A stretch of 64,000 nt of DNA from Casuarina equisetifolia. Lineage: Eukaryota; Streptophyta; Magnoliopsida; Fagales; Casuarinaceae. The stretch lies in contig CM052355.1 in NCBI GenBank assembly GCA_028551475.1, forward strand, positions 18,931,543 to 18,995,542, written 5' to 3'. Below the pieces are notes generated by a model that did not search any database, was not told the DNA's origin, and worked only from the letters and a program-made list of their open reading frames with translations. Of the stretch, positions 1-13,900 are shown in pieces. A program made the translations under genes and the position numbers. The first letter of the stretch is position 1, and each line of letters begins with the position of its first letter.

Positions 1-1
1 T

Positions 2-480
2 GATTTTTCTACTACCTATCATCCACAAATGGATGGGTAGTCTAAGATTGTCAATAAAATCTTGGAAGTTTACTTGAGGTGCTTCACCTAGGATCATCTT
101 AAAGAGTAGACTAGGTGGCTATTATGGGCTAAATTTTGTTATAGTGAGCTATTTAGAATTATCTTTATGAAGTTGTCTACAAAATAACTATTCTTAACTT
201 TACTATCTTATATTCTAGGATCTTTTGCAATGGATGTAGTTGATCAAGAGCTGAAGGCCAAAGATGTAGTTTTAAAGTACATAAAGGAACAATTGTAAAT
301 TGCTTATATTGGAGGAGCCAATATAAAGGCAATTTTGTAGTGGTTTGAAAAAACTACAATCTATTCCTTTGATTTTTTGGACTATTTGAGGTGTTGCAAA
401 AAGTTAGCGTAGTTACTTACAAATTAAAATTGCTAGAGGGTTCCAAGGTTCATAATGTAGAGTAAGACTATCACATGAAA
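2..480 (+). pseudogene. Ty3/gypsy integrase relic
   Basis: Translating from base 2 gives a run starting DFSTTYHPQMDG, then VNKILEVYLRCF and WLLWAKFCYSE. These match the C-terminal half of the integrase core of plant Ty3/gypsy elements (family pattern YHPQTDGQ...VNR.LE.YLRCF...W..WLPWAE..YN). Three in-frame stops fall within the first 150 bases. A further match to the post-core region, ELKAKDVVLKYIKEQL, lies near 250-297. The piece is cut by the window edge and is certainly non-functional. I see no LTR belonging to it inside the window. Confidence 0.8.
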
Positions 481-489
481 AATGTTTTG

Positions 490-635
490 GTCTTTCTTTC
501 TTAATCCATAATGTCATCCATAGGTTTCAAATATATATATTTATCTCACACATCTAAGAGAAGGAAGATGTCGAACCCCCACCTTGTTGGATTGCTAAGT
601 TGGGGTCCCTTTGGCTTACCACTGAGCCAAGATAT
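490..635 (-). repeat. tRNA-like SINE head (candidate)
   Basis: Read on the minus strand from about 632, the sequence has a box A-like stretch (TGGCTCAGTGGTAAG) and, about 35 bases on, a box B-like stretch (GGGGTTCGACATC). This is the internal RNA polymerase III promoter layout of tRNA-derived SINEs. It does not fold as a full tRNA by eye and no clean tail or target duplication is visible. A decayed tRNA pseudogene is the alternative. Confidence 0.4.
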
Positions 636-679
636 TATATATTGGTCATGAGAGAGAATTTTCTCTTATTAGAAGTTTC

Positions 680-950
680 TAATAGTTTCTTCCTGAGTGG
701 AAAGGTAGAGCAGGAAGAGAAAACACTCATGCCCAATGAGTAATACTTTGAGGGCCGGCCACTCTTCCTTTAAAATCCGAAAGTATACGCCCTTTGGTGT
801 GCGCCGTTCGAAAAGCGTTTACCAGTCCCCAAAAAGCAATAACCCCAAGCAGGGGCCATGTACGTCCAATCATCAAGCAAAGCAGGTGACCATTCAATCC
901 CAAGAGTGCTGGATCAAGTAAAGCTGACTTACCCAATTTTCGTAGCTTGC
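680..950. other. GC-richer block of unknown origin
   Basis: This block is clearly richer in G+C than its flanks and keeps several CpG and GGCCGG motifs. The minus strand carries an open frame (727-936) with a hydrophobic stretch, but I recognise no family. The composition would suit an organelle-derived insert, though I could not match it to a specific mitochondrial or plastid gene. Left as unexplained. Confidence 0.3.
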
Positions 951-1978
951 AGTCTCTCGGAAATCTAATTTTGAGAATTTAGTATCTAGGGATGCCCATG
1001 CAGTTGTCTTGTCCTTGAGGTTAGGCATACGATCTTTGTCTTGAAATAGATCAAGAAGATTAAAATGATATGAATTCAGACAGGTGAAATAAAACTTAGT
1101 TTTATTAGAATATTTTGGAACCGTAAAAGGAGGTATTCAAGTTCTAAATATGGATTTTCATCTTGGAAGTTGCAATTCCTGTATTGGTTGTCACTCAAAC
1201 TCCTTTTAGTCAACGGATTGACACCCTGAAGTTCCGCACACGGCGTCTCCATCGAGTAAAAGCAAAGAGATCAATTAGAATATCCATTTTGAAGTCAGCT
1301 CGGAGATTATGTTTAATGGTAATACCAAGTTTCTCATTCATGAATTCTTAAAAAAAAAAAAAAAATGGGAATATGAGTTGCTTCAATAACATGGGAATCA
1401 TATTAAGATATACTCTGAAAAATTTTAAAAGATGTTGTTTATCTTAATTTCTCTATATTCCTTAGAAGTGGTATCTGCGATAGTTACCGAGTTAGAAAAA
1501 TAATAAATATTTCTAGCCTGAAAATCCATAAACTTTATAGTAAAATTAAAAGAAGAGAAAGATAGAGATAAAGAAAATCCGTTCATGCAGAAGGAATGAT
1601 GATTGTTGGTAGACATCGTAAAAGGATATTATAGATGTACATTATTCAATAAAAGGTGCAAAAGAAGCATGATATTACGTAAAGGTCCTCTGTACAAAAG
1701 CCATAATACAAACACACTGCAACCAACATTCACCGGCTTATAGGGAGATGCCGAAGACACCTCCTCCATTGGTGCATGAACAGGACATTCTGTAATCAAT
1801 TCCTTAGCAAAATGGACTCACAGATGCCCTATATAAAGTGCTACATAAGAGTCCGTACTCACACTCTTGATTTTTCTCAGAGCCTTTTGTCGAATATATC
1901 GTGGAACCGGCGAAAGATTAAAACCGGCTGCTTCAACAACTTCTGTTTAGCGTAAAGAAAAACAAAGGAGGAGAGCTA
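951..1978. other. Upstream region of first GH9 gene
   Basis: No gene is supported here. It holds an A-run near 1350-1364 and, at its right end, the core promoter and 5' leader of the GH9 gene. Short open frames on either strand have no recognisable family and look like chance. Confidence 0.5.
1830..1838 (+). promoter_or_regulatory. TATA box of first GH9 gene
   Basis: TATATAAAG lies about 140 bases before the chosen ATG (1979). This leaves a leader of roughly 110 bases if transcription starts about 30 bases downstream. It is the best TATA match upstream of the gene. Confidence 0.6.
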
Positions 1979-4900
1979 ATGAACCCTGTTCAAAGGATAG
2001 CCCTTTCTGTAGGGATGATGGTGATGGTGATGGTGATGGTGATGAAGGTGGCTTCCCATGATTATGCGGATGCGTTATCTAAGAGCATATTGTTCTTTGA
2101 AGGCCAGAGATCAGGGAAGCTTCCCCCTCTACAAAGGATGGCTTGGAGGAAGGATTCTGCTCTTTGTGATGGTTTTGAGATAGTTGTAAGTCTCTCTCTA
2201 TCTCCCCTTACTGTTGTCGGGTTCATTATTGGACGTAAGATGCTGGTACTTGATCGCGTTGAGGCTTTCTATTCCACTAATAACAAAACCGCGCGCTCTG
2301 GTTTTTCCATGGTTATACGTATACGCAAATAGAAGTGTGGTTTTATACTATCTCAACGCTTACGCAAAAACTATATAGTACAAAATTTGGACGTCTTAAT
2401 TTAGATAGTTCTGGATTTACAAGTACTCCAACAAGAATAAGATAGCTTTTACTGGTTAGATCATGTGAATTTAAACCTGTTCATCATACAGACACTCACA
2501 TACCTGCTAATAACAGAGAGCTTCAAAAGGAAATATTTTACGTAATTGCTGAACAGGGGGCACGAATGCATGCATTCGTTTCACATCGTTAGATATGAAG
2601 TGATAGTTTATATTAAGAACTGAATGTGTTACAACTTATGGAGGTACTTATAGCAAGTAAGAAAGTCCAAATTTAGATGCCCAATGAGAGGAAGATTGTG
2701 ATGGGAAAAACAACGTATAAAGTTTCCCACTTTGATTGAACCTATGAGGAAATACTAAAACACCAACGATGTATTCGAATCACAAGTAAAATAAGCAAAT
2801 CACAATCAACACAAAAGAATTTCTACGTGGAAAAACTCTTCCAATGTGAAGGATAAAAAACCACGAGACCGATCACGGAGTCCACCCAAATCTCCACTAT
2901 ATCAATCGTTAAGATACAACCCAATCAAGTCCTTAACAATAGCAACAGGACAAAGATTTACTGATTCAACAACAATAGAATCACCAATAAATAGTGAAGA
3001 ACAAGTTGTAAACAACAACTTAACCAAGAAAAGTTGAAAAAATATCACCCATATTTTCGACCACAATCTGCTGACTTCAAGAGCTCCAAACAACGATCCA
3101 ACCGTTCACAATGAAGAACACCCAATCCCGAACCTGTTGACAAAAAATCAGCTCAATTGGACCATAGATCAACCTTGATCAGATGTTGATCAACTGCTGT
3201 GCAGGGCCTCTAATTCCTGCGAAATTCTGCTCTTTTCTTTTCTCTCTCTCTTTTCTTTTTGACGGCCACTCACCTCTTCTCTAAAGAAAAAACCCTATAT
3301 TTTTTCTTTTAAACCTTAGGGCCACATTACCCTAATTGGATCCAATAATAAGTCCCCGAATATGGGTTGGACCAACCCAACAATTCTCTCCCTCCAGCCC
3401 AAATGAGGGAGATTCCATATGTCCATTTCTCAAGCACAATCCAAACCGGCCTCATGCCGACAAAACTCAAACTTTTCTCACCATAGAGCCTTTGTCATCA
3501 TATCAGAACCATTAACCTTAGTATGTACCTTTTCAAGTGCAACCTTTTTGGTTTCCATGATATCTCGTATCTAATGATATCTTACATCAATATGCTTTGA
3601 CCTTTGATGAAAAATAGAGTTCTTAGCAAGACGTATAACACTTTGACTATCACAAAATAACACATACCTTTCTTGCACGAAACCAAGTTCTTTTATGAAT
3701 TCCTTCATCCAAAGCAACTCTTTACATGCTTCTGTTGTTGCAATAAATTCTGCTTCTGTTGTAGATAGAGCAATACATTTTTGTACTCTTGATTGCCATG
3801 CCACAGCTCTCCCTGAAAACTTAATCAAGTAGCTTGAAGTAGATCTTCTATTATCAATATCTCCTGCCATGTCAGAATCTGTATATCCCACAAGAATAGG
3901 CTTATCACTCCCAAATGAAAGTTTCAAACTAAAAGTACCTCGAAGATACCTTAGAATCCACTTCACTACATTCCAATGTTCTCTTCCAGGATTAGAAGTA
4001 AATCTACTAACTACTCCAACTGCATGAGCTATATCTGGCCTTGTACAAATCATTGCATACATTAAACAACCAATAGCCGAAGCATAAGGAACTCTTTCCA
4101 TATCTTTTCTGTCTTCCTCATTTGTAGGACATTGTTTCTTACTAAGCTTAAAGTGTAAAACACTTTCTTGATGTACTCCTCTTGAGACAATCATAACTTC
4201 TTAGCTTTTCTATCACGACTAACTCTCATACTAAGAATTTGTTTCACTGAGCCTAAGTCTTTCATTGAGAATGACTTACTTAACTCCTGCTTCAACTTTT
4301 CAATTCTTGCAGCGTTCTTACCAACTATAAGCATGTCATCTACATAAAGCAGTAGAATGATAAAGTCATCATCTGATAACTTCTACACAAATACACAATG
4401 ATCAGAATTTGTCTTCTTATAGGCTTGCTCCCCCATAAAAGACTCAAATTTTCGATACCATTGTCTCGGTGCCTGTTTTAAGCCATATAAACTTTTCTTT
4501 ACCTTACAAACATAGTTCTCTTTACCTTTTTCTTTAAAACCCTCTGGTTGCTCCATATAAATTTCTTCATTTAGGTCACTATGAAGAAAAGCAGTCTTTA
4601 CATCCATTTGCTCAATTTCAAAATCAAGATTGGCAGCCAATCCCAAAACCACTCAAATTGAGGATATTTTCACAACAGGTGAGAAAATCTCATCATAATC
4701 AATTCCCTTTTTCTGACTGAAACCTTTAACAACTAGTCTGGCTTTGTATCAGGGTTGTGAATAGTTTTCATCATGCTTCAATCTATAAATCCAATGATTC
4801 TTCAAAGCTTTCTTGCCCTTAGGCAATGTCACCAACTCAAATGTTTGATTATTATGCAAAGATTTCAACTCATCTTGCATTGCATCAACCTATTTTTTCT

Positions 4901-7900
4901 TATCCATATCATCTGCTGCTTTTTTAAAGCTCTCAAGCTCACATGCATCAGTCAACAATACATACTCCTCAGTGGAGTATCTAGAGGATGGATGACGACC
5001 TTTAGTAGACCTTCTTAATGGTGAAACTGAAGATGGATTCTGCTGAACATCAACAACATTATTTGTCTGAGTGTCACTATTATCTGCAACCTGTTGGTCA
5101 TTCTGAACCTGATCCTGAACATCATGCTGAATATCACTCTCATCTTGTTTTGGCAACTGTCGCTGTAAATCATTTGAGGGAATTAGATCAATATCAATAC
5201 CAATCTTAGAGCCTTGTGACATATTCTTCTCACTCTAGCCAATATCTATCATATTTTGATTCTCAAAAAATACAACATCACGAATCCTCACAATTTTCTT
5301 CACAGTTGGATCATAACACCTGTAGCCAAATTCATCAGAACCATAACCAAGAAATATACATTCTCGTGTTTTGATATCTAACTTAGACCTCTCATCCTTT
5401 AGAATATGAACAAATGCTTTGCAACCAAATACTCTTAGATGGTTATAGGAAACATCCTTGCCAAACCAAACTCTATCTGGCACATCACCATCTAAAGCAA
5501 CAGTTGGAGATAGATTGATAACATAAGCTACTATAAGTAATGCTTTACCCCAAAATGTCTTTGGCAAGTTAGCATTTGAAATCATGCATCTAACTCTCTC
5601 AACCAATGTCCTGTTCATTCGTTCCGCTATACCATTCAACTGAGGTGTTTTTGGAGGTGTCTTCTGATGTCGAATACCATGTTGCCTACAATACTCATCA
5701 AATGGTCCAATATACTCACCACCATTATCTGATCGAATGCATTTCAACTTCTTTCCAGTTTGTCACTCTACTGAAACTTGAAACTGCTTAAACACATCTA
5801 GTACTTGATCTTTTGACATCAAAACATAAACCCAAACCTTTCTTGAGTAGTCATCAATAAAGGTCATAAAGTAGGATGCTCCACCAAGAGTCCTCGGGTT
5901 AACTGGGCCACAAACATCTGAGTGTACTAACTCCAAGAAATCTGATTTTCTTGAAGGAGGGTGACTATAGAATGAAACCCTTTTCTGTTTTCTAGCTAAA
6001 CAATGTACACACTTCTCAAGTTTTGCACTCTTAATCCCAGATAACAAGTTCTTCTTTGCCAACACATTCATGCCTTTCTCACTCATGTGACTTAATCTTT
6101 TGTGCTATAAAGCACTTGCATTCCTATCTTCCACTACATTACAAATGTTCTTGGAAATCTTGGCCTGAAATAAATACAAAGAAGACTCTTTCTTGCCTCT
6201 AGCAATAACTAATGAACCCTTAGTAAGTTTCCATTATCCATTATTGAAGATATTGCAAAAACCTTCATCGTCAAGTTGTCTGGTAGAAATCAAATTCAAG
6301 CGAATTTCTGGTACATGTCTAACATTCTTGAGAACCAACTTGGATCCATTACGAGTCTCCAAGCATACATCTCCCATACCTGCAACTTTAGCCAAGCAAT
6401 TATTACCCATCTTCAATGTGCCAAAGTTTCCAAGAGTATAAGAAGTAAAGAACTCCCTCTTGGAAGTAATATGAAGAGAAGCACCACTATCAATTACCCA
6501 ACTTGTCTCATTGCTTGCAAAATTCACATTATCATCATAGCACACAATAACAAGTTCATTAGTAGCTGTTGCAACTCGATCATTATCATTGTTGTCCTTC
6601 TTCTCCTCACTTTTATTAACTTTCTTCTTCTTATTTCTACCTTTACTATTTTTCTTTTCATTTTTCAACTTGAAGCAATTTTTCTTGATATGACCCATCT
6701 TGCCACAATGATGGCACTCTACATTTTTATGTCATGATTTAGACTTACTTCGACTTTTGTTATAACCTCTCGGACCTCTACTATGACTTCTTCCCCTATT
6801 TTCAACAACCAAAGCTTCAGAATGAGACAAAGAACCCTGACTCTTTCTTCTCATCTCTTCATTTAAAATATTACTCTTGGCAAAATTCATAGTGACAATT
6901 CCATCGGGAGCAGAGTTACTCACTGACATACGAAATGTTTCCCAAGATTCTGATAAAGTACCAAGTAACCAAAGTCCTTGTACTTCATCTTCAAACTTTA
7001 TATTCATGCCTGAAAGTTGATCTAACATTCCCTGAAACTCATTCAAATGATCAAATATGGATTGCCCATCTTTGTATTTCAAGCTAATAAGTTACTTCAT
7101 CAAATACATCTTATTATTTCCAGTCTTTCGAGCATACAAAAATTCAAGTTTGTTCCATAAAGTCCGAGCATGTGTTTCTTTACTAATGTGATTCAAAACA
7201 TTCTCATCTATAAATTGTCGAATGAACCCGCATACAATTTTATGCTCAAGAGTCCAATCGGCCTCACTCATGTTATCTGGTCTAGTTTCACTAAACACCG
7301 GTAAGTGCCAATGCTTCACATAAAGCAAATCTTCCATCTTACCCTTCCAAACATGATAGTTTCTTCCATTCAAACTAAACATCCTGTTAGTGCTTAGTTC
7401 CATCGTTCAATCAAATCCAAAGATAAAACAACACAACCTAAGCTTTGATACCACTCTGATGGGAAAAACGACGTATAAAGTTTCCCACTTTGATTGAACC
7501 TATGAGGAAATACTAAAACACCAACGATATATTCGAATCACAATCAACACAAAAGAATTTCTATGTGGAAAAACTCCTCCAATGTGAAGGATAAAAAACC
7601 ACGGGACCGATCACGGAGTCCACCCAAATCTCCACGATATCAATTGTTAGGATACAACCCAATCAAGTCCTTAACAATAGCAACAGGACAAAGATTTACT
7701 GATTCAACAACAATAGAATCACCAATAAATAGTGAAGAACAAGTTGTAAACAACAACTTAACTAAGAAAAGTTGGAGAAATATCACCCAGATTTTCGACC
7801 ACAATCTGCTGACTTCAAGAGCTCCAAACAACAATCCAACCGTTCACAATGAAGAACACCCAATCTTGAACCTGCTGACAAAAAATCAGCTCAATCGGAC

Positions 7901-10900
7901 CACGGATCGACCTTGAGCAGATGTTTGATTAACTGCTGCGCAGGGCCTCTAATTCCTGCGAAATTCTACTATTTTCTTTTCTCTCTCTCTTTTCTTTTTA
8001 ATGGCCACTCACCTCTTCTCTAAAGAAAAAACCCTATATTTTTTCTTTTAAACCTTAGGGCCACATTACCCTAATTGGACCCAATAATAAGTCCCCGAAT
8101 ATGGGCTGGACCAACCCAACAGATTGCTCTCATAGACGAGAAGGGTGGTGGCGATTGAGATGGACCTCCGAAGTTGACGACAAATCCTCGCACAACTAGT
8201 CGCCAAAGAAAAGCCCCCATTTTTTCTTTTTTAGTAATTCGTTCGTTTTGGCACTTGATTGTTTCTTACAGCCGAAATAGGTCACCATTTTTACCAATAA
8301 ATTTCCTCGCATTTAACTTTGTCCTGTATTTAAATGGATGATTTTCGGCATAAAATCGGGGAACATTCTCTTATGTTATTTCAGGTTAGTATGTGTAACT
8401 TTATACGACATATCCTCAGGTTGATTTGGTCGGTGGTTACTACGATGCCGGTGACAATGTTAAGTTCAACTTTCCAATGGCGTTCTCAACTACGATGCTT
8501 GCCTGGAGCGTTTTAGAGTTTGGAAAATTCATGACGTCGGACCTTTCACATGCTCTAGACGCTATTCGATGGGCTGCAGACTACTTTCTTAAGGCCACAA
8601 GCATCCCCGGTGTTGTCTTTGCTCAAGTGGGTGACCCGTATAGTGACCACAACTGTTGGGAGAGGCCTGAAGACATGGACACCGCCAGGACCCCGTATGC
8701 AGTGTCTAAACAGTTCCCGGGCTCAGAGGTTTCAGCTGAGATTGCGGCAGCGCTTGCTGCCTCTTCCATGGCTTTTCGAGCCATTGATATTGGATACTCT
8801 GCAAAGCTTCTTGGAAGGGCAAGAATGGTAAATGACCCTAAGTGGACTTATTTAGGTAATCATATAGAGCCTATTTGCTTAATGAATAGCTCTTTTCATG
8901 GCTTAGGTCTTCGACTTTGCCGATAGCTACCGGGGATCTTACAATAAAAGTCTTGGCCCATGGGTGTGCCCGTTCTACTGTGATTTTAGTGGCTACCAGG
9001 TGTGCATCAGAAGATGGAACTACATTAGCTAAATCATTTGTTATTGAGATGATAGTTCAACTCGAACTGAATAGTACTTTGTTATCGTTTTTCTTGTAGT
9101 TTTTGAATATTGGTGAATAAATGGATGGCGGGACAATCTTTAATAGGATGAATTACTTTGGGGAGCTGCGTGGTTATTTAAGGCAACAAAGGCACCTCAG
9201 TATTGGAAATATGTAGCAGAGAATATCCCCCTGCTGGGGAACTATGCCGAATTCGGATGGGACACGAAACACGCTGGTATTAATATTCTTGTTTCTAAGG
9301 TGGCAGCATTAACCCCCTTTCTTCTCCTAAGAAAATTTCAGCTCAATCTATGGTTATTGTGGTTTGACTGTTTATGCCTTTTTGAGTTTGTAGTTAGTGA
9401 TGAACAGAAACTCCAACCCTGTGCCCTTCATCACTGACGCGGACAAATTTGTGTGTAGTGTATTACCTGAATCACCAACCCTTTCGGGCTCATATTCTCC
9501 AGGTACTTCAATGGCATTTGGGTTTGCTTCCTTGGATTAGTGTAATATCATAGTGATTGTCATTTGCTTACAATGAACTATAGGAGTGTAGCATGTCATC
9601 AAAATCTAAAAATGTAGGTTAAATTGATGAAAAGAAATAGTTGGCCTACATCGGTCTTTGACTCTCCTGGGGCTGAAGGACTATCCCAGAAACCATTGTT
9701 AAATTGTTCAACGATCGTTTTAATTATAAAAGATCGATTATCTTTAACCTAACCAAAGAGAGGGATAAGGTTAACAAGGATGATTTAAATATCTATAATG
9801 TTAACCTATAAACATGATTGAATTATTCTCAAATTCTCTCTAAGAACTATTAAAATAATTAAATTACTCTATCTAACTTATGATAATAAAGACAAAAGTA
9901 CCATGAAAGTATGAACTATACTCAATAATAGTGTTAAAAATATGATAATAGTGTTAAAAATATCTATTACAAAGGCTTACATATAAACACTTGTTAAAAA
10001 GGTCAAAAATTCAATCCATAAGTTAATTTAAAGATTAGAAGATCTTTTTTAATTTAAACACTTTATCAAAATATGATATTTTGATGTAAGACTCTAATCC
10101 CACACATATTCTCTTGCATACCAAATGTTATTGGGTTTAAAATTATATGAGGTGAAATAAATTTAACTTGAGTTTAATATAAGTTAAAAAATTTAAAAGT
10201 CTAACTTAAAAGTTAGTTTAAGAATTAAAAAGTCTCTTTTTTTAATTTAAATCCTATCTTTGATGTGACACTCTTATTTTACACGTACACTTCAATAGCA
10301 AATGTTGTAGAAAGAAAGCATAAGTGAAATAAGGTGATAATCTGCGTCCAACCGATTGCTTATATTGAGTAGGATGTAATCCTGAACAAGTAAAATATCC
10401 TTCTTGTTCTAATTTGGTGCCAGTTGATTCCTTTCATGGATACTGAATATTGTCTAAAATGATTAGGTGGCCTTTTATTTAAACCTGGAGGAAGTAACTT
10501 GCAACACGCAACAGCTTTGTCCTTTCTTCTTGTGGCTTATGCTCGGTCTTTGAATCACGAAAATAGAGTGATTCACTGTGGGGGAGTTGTTGCCTCTCCG
10601 GCCAGGCTCATAGAAGTCACAAGAGGCCAGGTATGCAAATTGTTCTTCAGAATGTTGTAAGACTAATTAGCCAGCTTCTTCGATGTTCTCCACGCATTGC
10701 ATTTTATTGTTTCTAATGTCGCTAATAAATGTTAGAGATACGCATGTATATTTTCCCATATTAGCCAGATATATTTTTCTTTTTAGAGTTATCCACTTTA
10801 GGTATTGTTTGTATAATTAGCAACGTGAATATTCCTTTTTATTTCTTGTGTTATTTCTTTATTTGGTCCGTTTCCTTATTATTAAAGGAACGTGTCCTGT

Positions 10901-13900
10901 ACATCTTTTCTCAAGAAAAGCAATACACCTTTTCCAAAACTCTCATGCTTTCACTCTTCCTTAGTTTATGACATGGTATCACGAGCCTAAGTTTTTTTTC
11001 TCCTCTCTCGCTTCCGCCCTCTTCCTTTGGTTTCTGAACGTTTTCTGCCCTCTTTTGCTCTCGTTTTTTTGCCTCTACCTACAAAACACGTTAGCACTCC
11101 GATGTGGAAATCAGATAATCAGAACCAAAACCTTTTTTTTTCCTTAATCACTTAACCACTTACCTGCACTATGCCGAAGTCCTCCAAGCCCGTTACCTCT
11201 GCTCCCGATGCCCCTGATATTGAGGATATCACCGAGCACGACGATGTCCTCCTTCCTGGCTTCTCTGGGGTCTCTTTGGGCACCTCTCCGAGCCTTTCCT
11301 CGGCCTCTACCCCTCTCCCCGTGCATAACCCCACCCCATGGGCTCCCTCCTTCGGCCAACCTTTCTCATAGGCTCCCTATTACCTCTCCCAAACAGGCCC
11401 TTATCAGCCCGTCTCTGGCCCCTCTCACCTCTCCACCCAGCCCACCATACCAGCTGTTAGTCCCGGGCCTGACCCAGCCACGGGGCCCAACACCTCTGAC
11501 CTGGGTTCTTCCACTCTAGGCCAACCCTCCCTCTCGGGCGGGTCACCTTCTCCGGATCCGGGTAGCAATCCCTACCCGCTTCCCACCTTTCCCCAATTTT
11601 CGGGTCCCGCCGACGGCTCGGGTTTGGGTTTGGGTAGCAATCCCTACCCGTTCCCCTATCCGTTTGTCGTTCCCCCTTCCGCCGCCACCGGAAATCGCAT
11701 TGAGCCCGGTGATCCTCTCTACACCGCCGTTTCGGACGGCCCCGAACTTCGATTGGTGGCTCAATCTCTCACCGGCGCCGACACTTACCCAGTTTGGTCT
11801 CGCGACCTCCGCCGTGCCCTTCTCACGAAGGAAAAAGACGGTTTTCTCGACGGCTCTGTCCCTCTGCCGGCAGATCCCCGCCTCGCTCGACAGTGGCGTA
11901 AGTGCTCCCAATTGGTTCGGACCTGGATTGGGAACACGATCTCGCCAGATGTGGCCGCCGGAATTCCCCCGACAAAAGATGCTCAGATTTTATGGGACCA
12001 TCTCCGCGAGATGTACGGCCGCACGGATCGGGTGCGCCTCTTTCAGATCGATCACTCTCTGATCGATCTGAAACAAGGAAACCTCTCGGTTTCCGTATTC
12101 TTCCATCGGTTCGCTGCCTTATGCAACGAACACGATCAAGCTGAAGAGAAACTTGAAGCCCCCGATTCCACGTTGTGCCAATACCAGAAAATCAAAGAAC
12201 ACAACCGGGTTATTCATTTTTTATTGCTGTTAAATGAAACTTACAGTGGTTTTCGTTCGCAGATTCTGGCCATGGAACCGCCTCCTTCCTTGCGCTGTCT
12301 CTTCCATCTTGCTCTTCAGGAAGAACATCACAGATTGGCTTCATCCGAATATCTTCGGATCGGTGACTCGGTCGTCCTAACCGCTCGCGCCTCTGCCGCT
12401 CAGAGAGCTCTCACGGCTCGGGGGTCTGGGGGCTGGAGCGCTAATTCCGCTCTAGGGTTTTCTGAGACCGAATCGCTTCAACCCCTCCAACCCTCTCTCG
12501 GCACGGACGGCTCAGATGCGCTAGTCGCATCTGACGGCCATTATTCTTTTGACCCCGCGCGCTCATCAGACGGCCCGCACCGCGCGACCACTGCACCTGC
12601 AGTCAGCCAATCTAACGGCCAGCGCCCTTCGCCTGCTTCTCGCCGATCCAACGGTCCAAATGGTTCCCGCGGCCGATCCAACGGTCCAAATAATCTTTAT
12701 TGTGATTATTGCAAATGAACAAATCACACTAAAGATCGATGCTGGAAATTGCACGGGAAACCAGCTGATAAAGAAAAATTGGACAAAAATGTGACATCTA
12801 ACACTGTTTCTGTTCCAGATGGGTCCAATTCTCAGCTCACTAATGCCCAACTTCAACAGATTATGCAGGCTTTCAATCAACATGGAACTCCTGACAAAAT
12901 TGCCAATTTTGCAGGTACTTCCTTTTGTTTTTCCAGCTCCTTATCTCTGACTGCATGGATTATTGATTCGGGTGCCAGTGATCACATTATTTGTGACAAA
13001 AAATATTTTTCCAAAATTTATCCCTATCACCGATCTCTGTCCGTTCGTCTTCTGAATGGAACTCTGACCTCCGTCACTGATATTGGTGATGTCCACCTTA
13101 GTAATTGTGTCACCCTACACAATGTCCTTTTTGTCCCTACTTTTCATTTCAACCTCATTTCTGTTTCCAAAGTTTGTAAAACAAATGATTGTCGCCTTAT
13201 TCTTGATTCCAACTTGTGTTTTTTCCAGGCCCGTTCGACTGGCAAACTGATGGGCTTGGGTAGCGTCCAACAAGGCCTTTATTTTTGGGTTCCAATTAAT
13301 TCTGTTTTATCTACTTGTAGTTCTCCCATTCGGGACACCTTTTGTAATGCCAATTTTTCAAATAATAATAATATTCTCCACCAACGTTTAGGCCATAGTG
13401 CCTTGTTCCCACTCCCAACATGTCCCATTTGTCCGTTGGCAAAACAATCTTGCCAACCTTTCCCCTCTAGCACCTCTCGTGTCTCTTCCATTTTTTCCCT
13501 CATTCATCTTGACATTTGGGGCCCCTATCACACCCCCTATTGTGATGGGTTTCGTTTTTTCCTCACCCTTGTTGATGATTTCTCTCGCGCTACATGGGTT
13601 TTCCTCATGCAATCCAAAACCCAAGTCTTACCTCATCTCACCCATTTTTTTTACCCTTATTGCCACACAATTTCATACTTCTGTCCAACGTGTTCGCACT
13701 GATAACAACCGTGATTTTTTTAATCATGCTTGTGCCTCATTCTTCTCATCCCATGGCATTCTCCATGAAAGTTCTTGCACCTACACCCCTCAACAAAATG
13801 GGGTTGTTGAGCGCAAACATCGTCACCTTCTCGAGGTCGTTCGCGCTCTAAAATATCAAGCCTCCATTCCTGATATTTTTTGGGGCGATTGTGTGATCAC

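Larger units (their letters stand above)
2699..8121 (-). mobile_element. Complete Ty1/copia LTR retrotransposon, antisense in GH9 intron 1
   Basis: The element is bounded by two near-identical LTRs (2699-3382 and 7457-8121), both TG...CA, and flanked by the perfect 5-bp target duplication GATTG (2694-2698 and 8122-8126). On the minus strand the order is LTR, primer-binding site (7442-7453), gag, protease, integrase, RT, RNase H, polypurine tract, LTR, which is the Ty1/copia order. It lies opposite to the host gene, so its own promoter would produce antisense transcripts of the GH9 gene. Close LTR similarity indicates a fairly recent insertion, but the coding region is broken. Confidence 0.96.

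Noticed and set aside
8122-8419. Separate small gene between the antisense element and GH9 exon 2
   Set aside because: This is the rest of GH9 intron 1 and ends at a proper acceptor (CCTCAG); the short frame at 8334-8516 overlaps the exon in another frame.
11144-11911. Antisense Gly/Arg-rich open frames
   Set aside because: Shadows of the Pro/Ser-rich gag N-terminus on the other strand.
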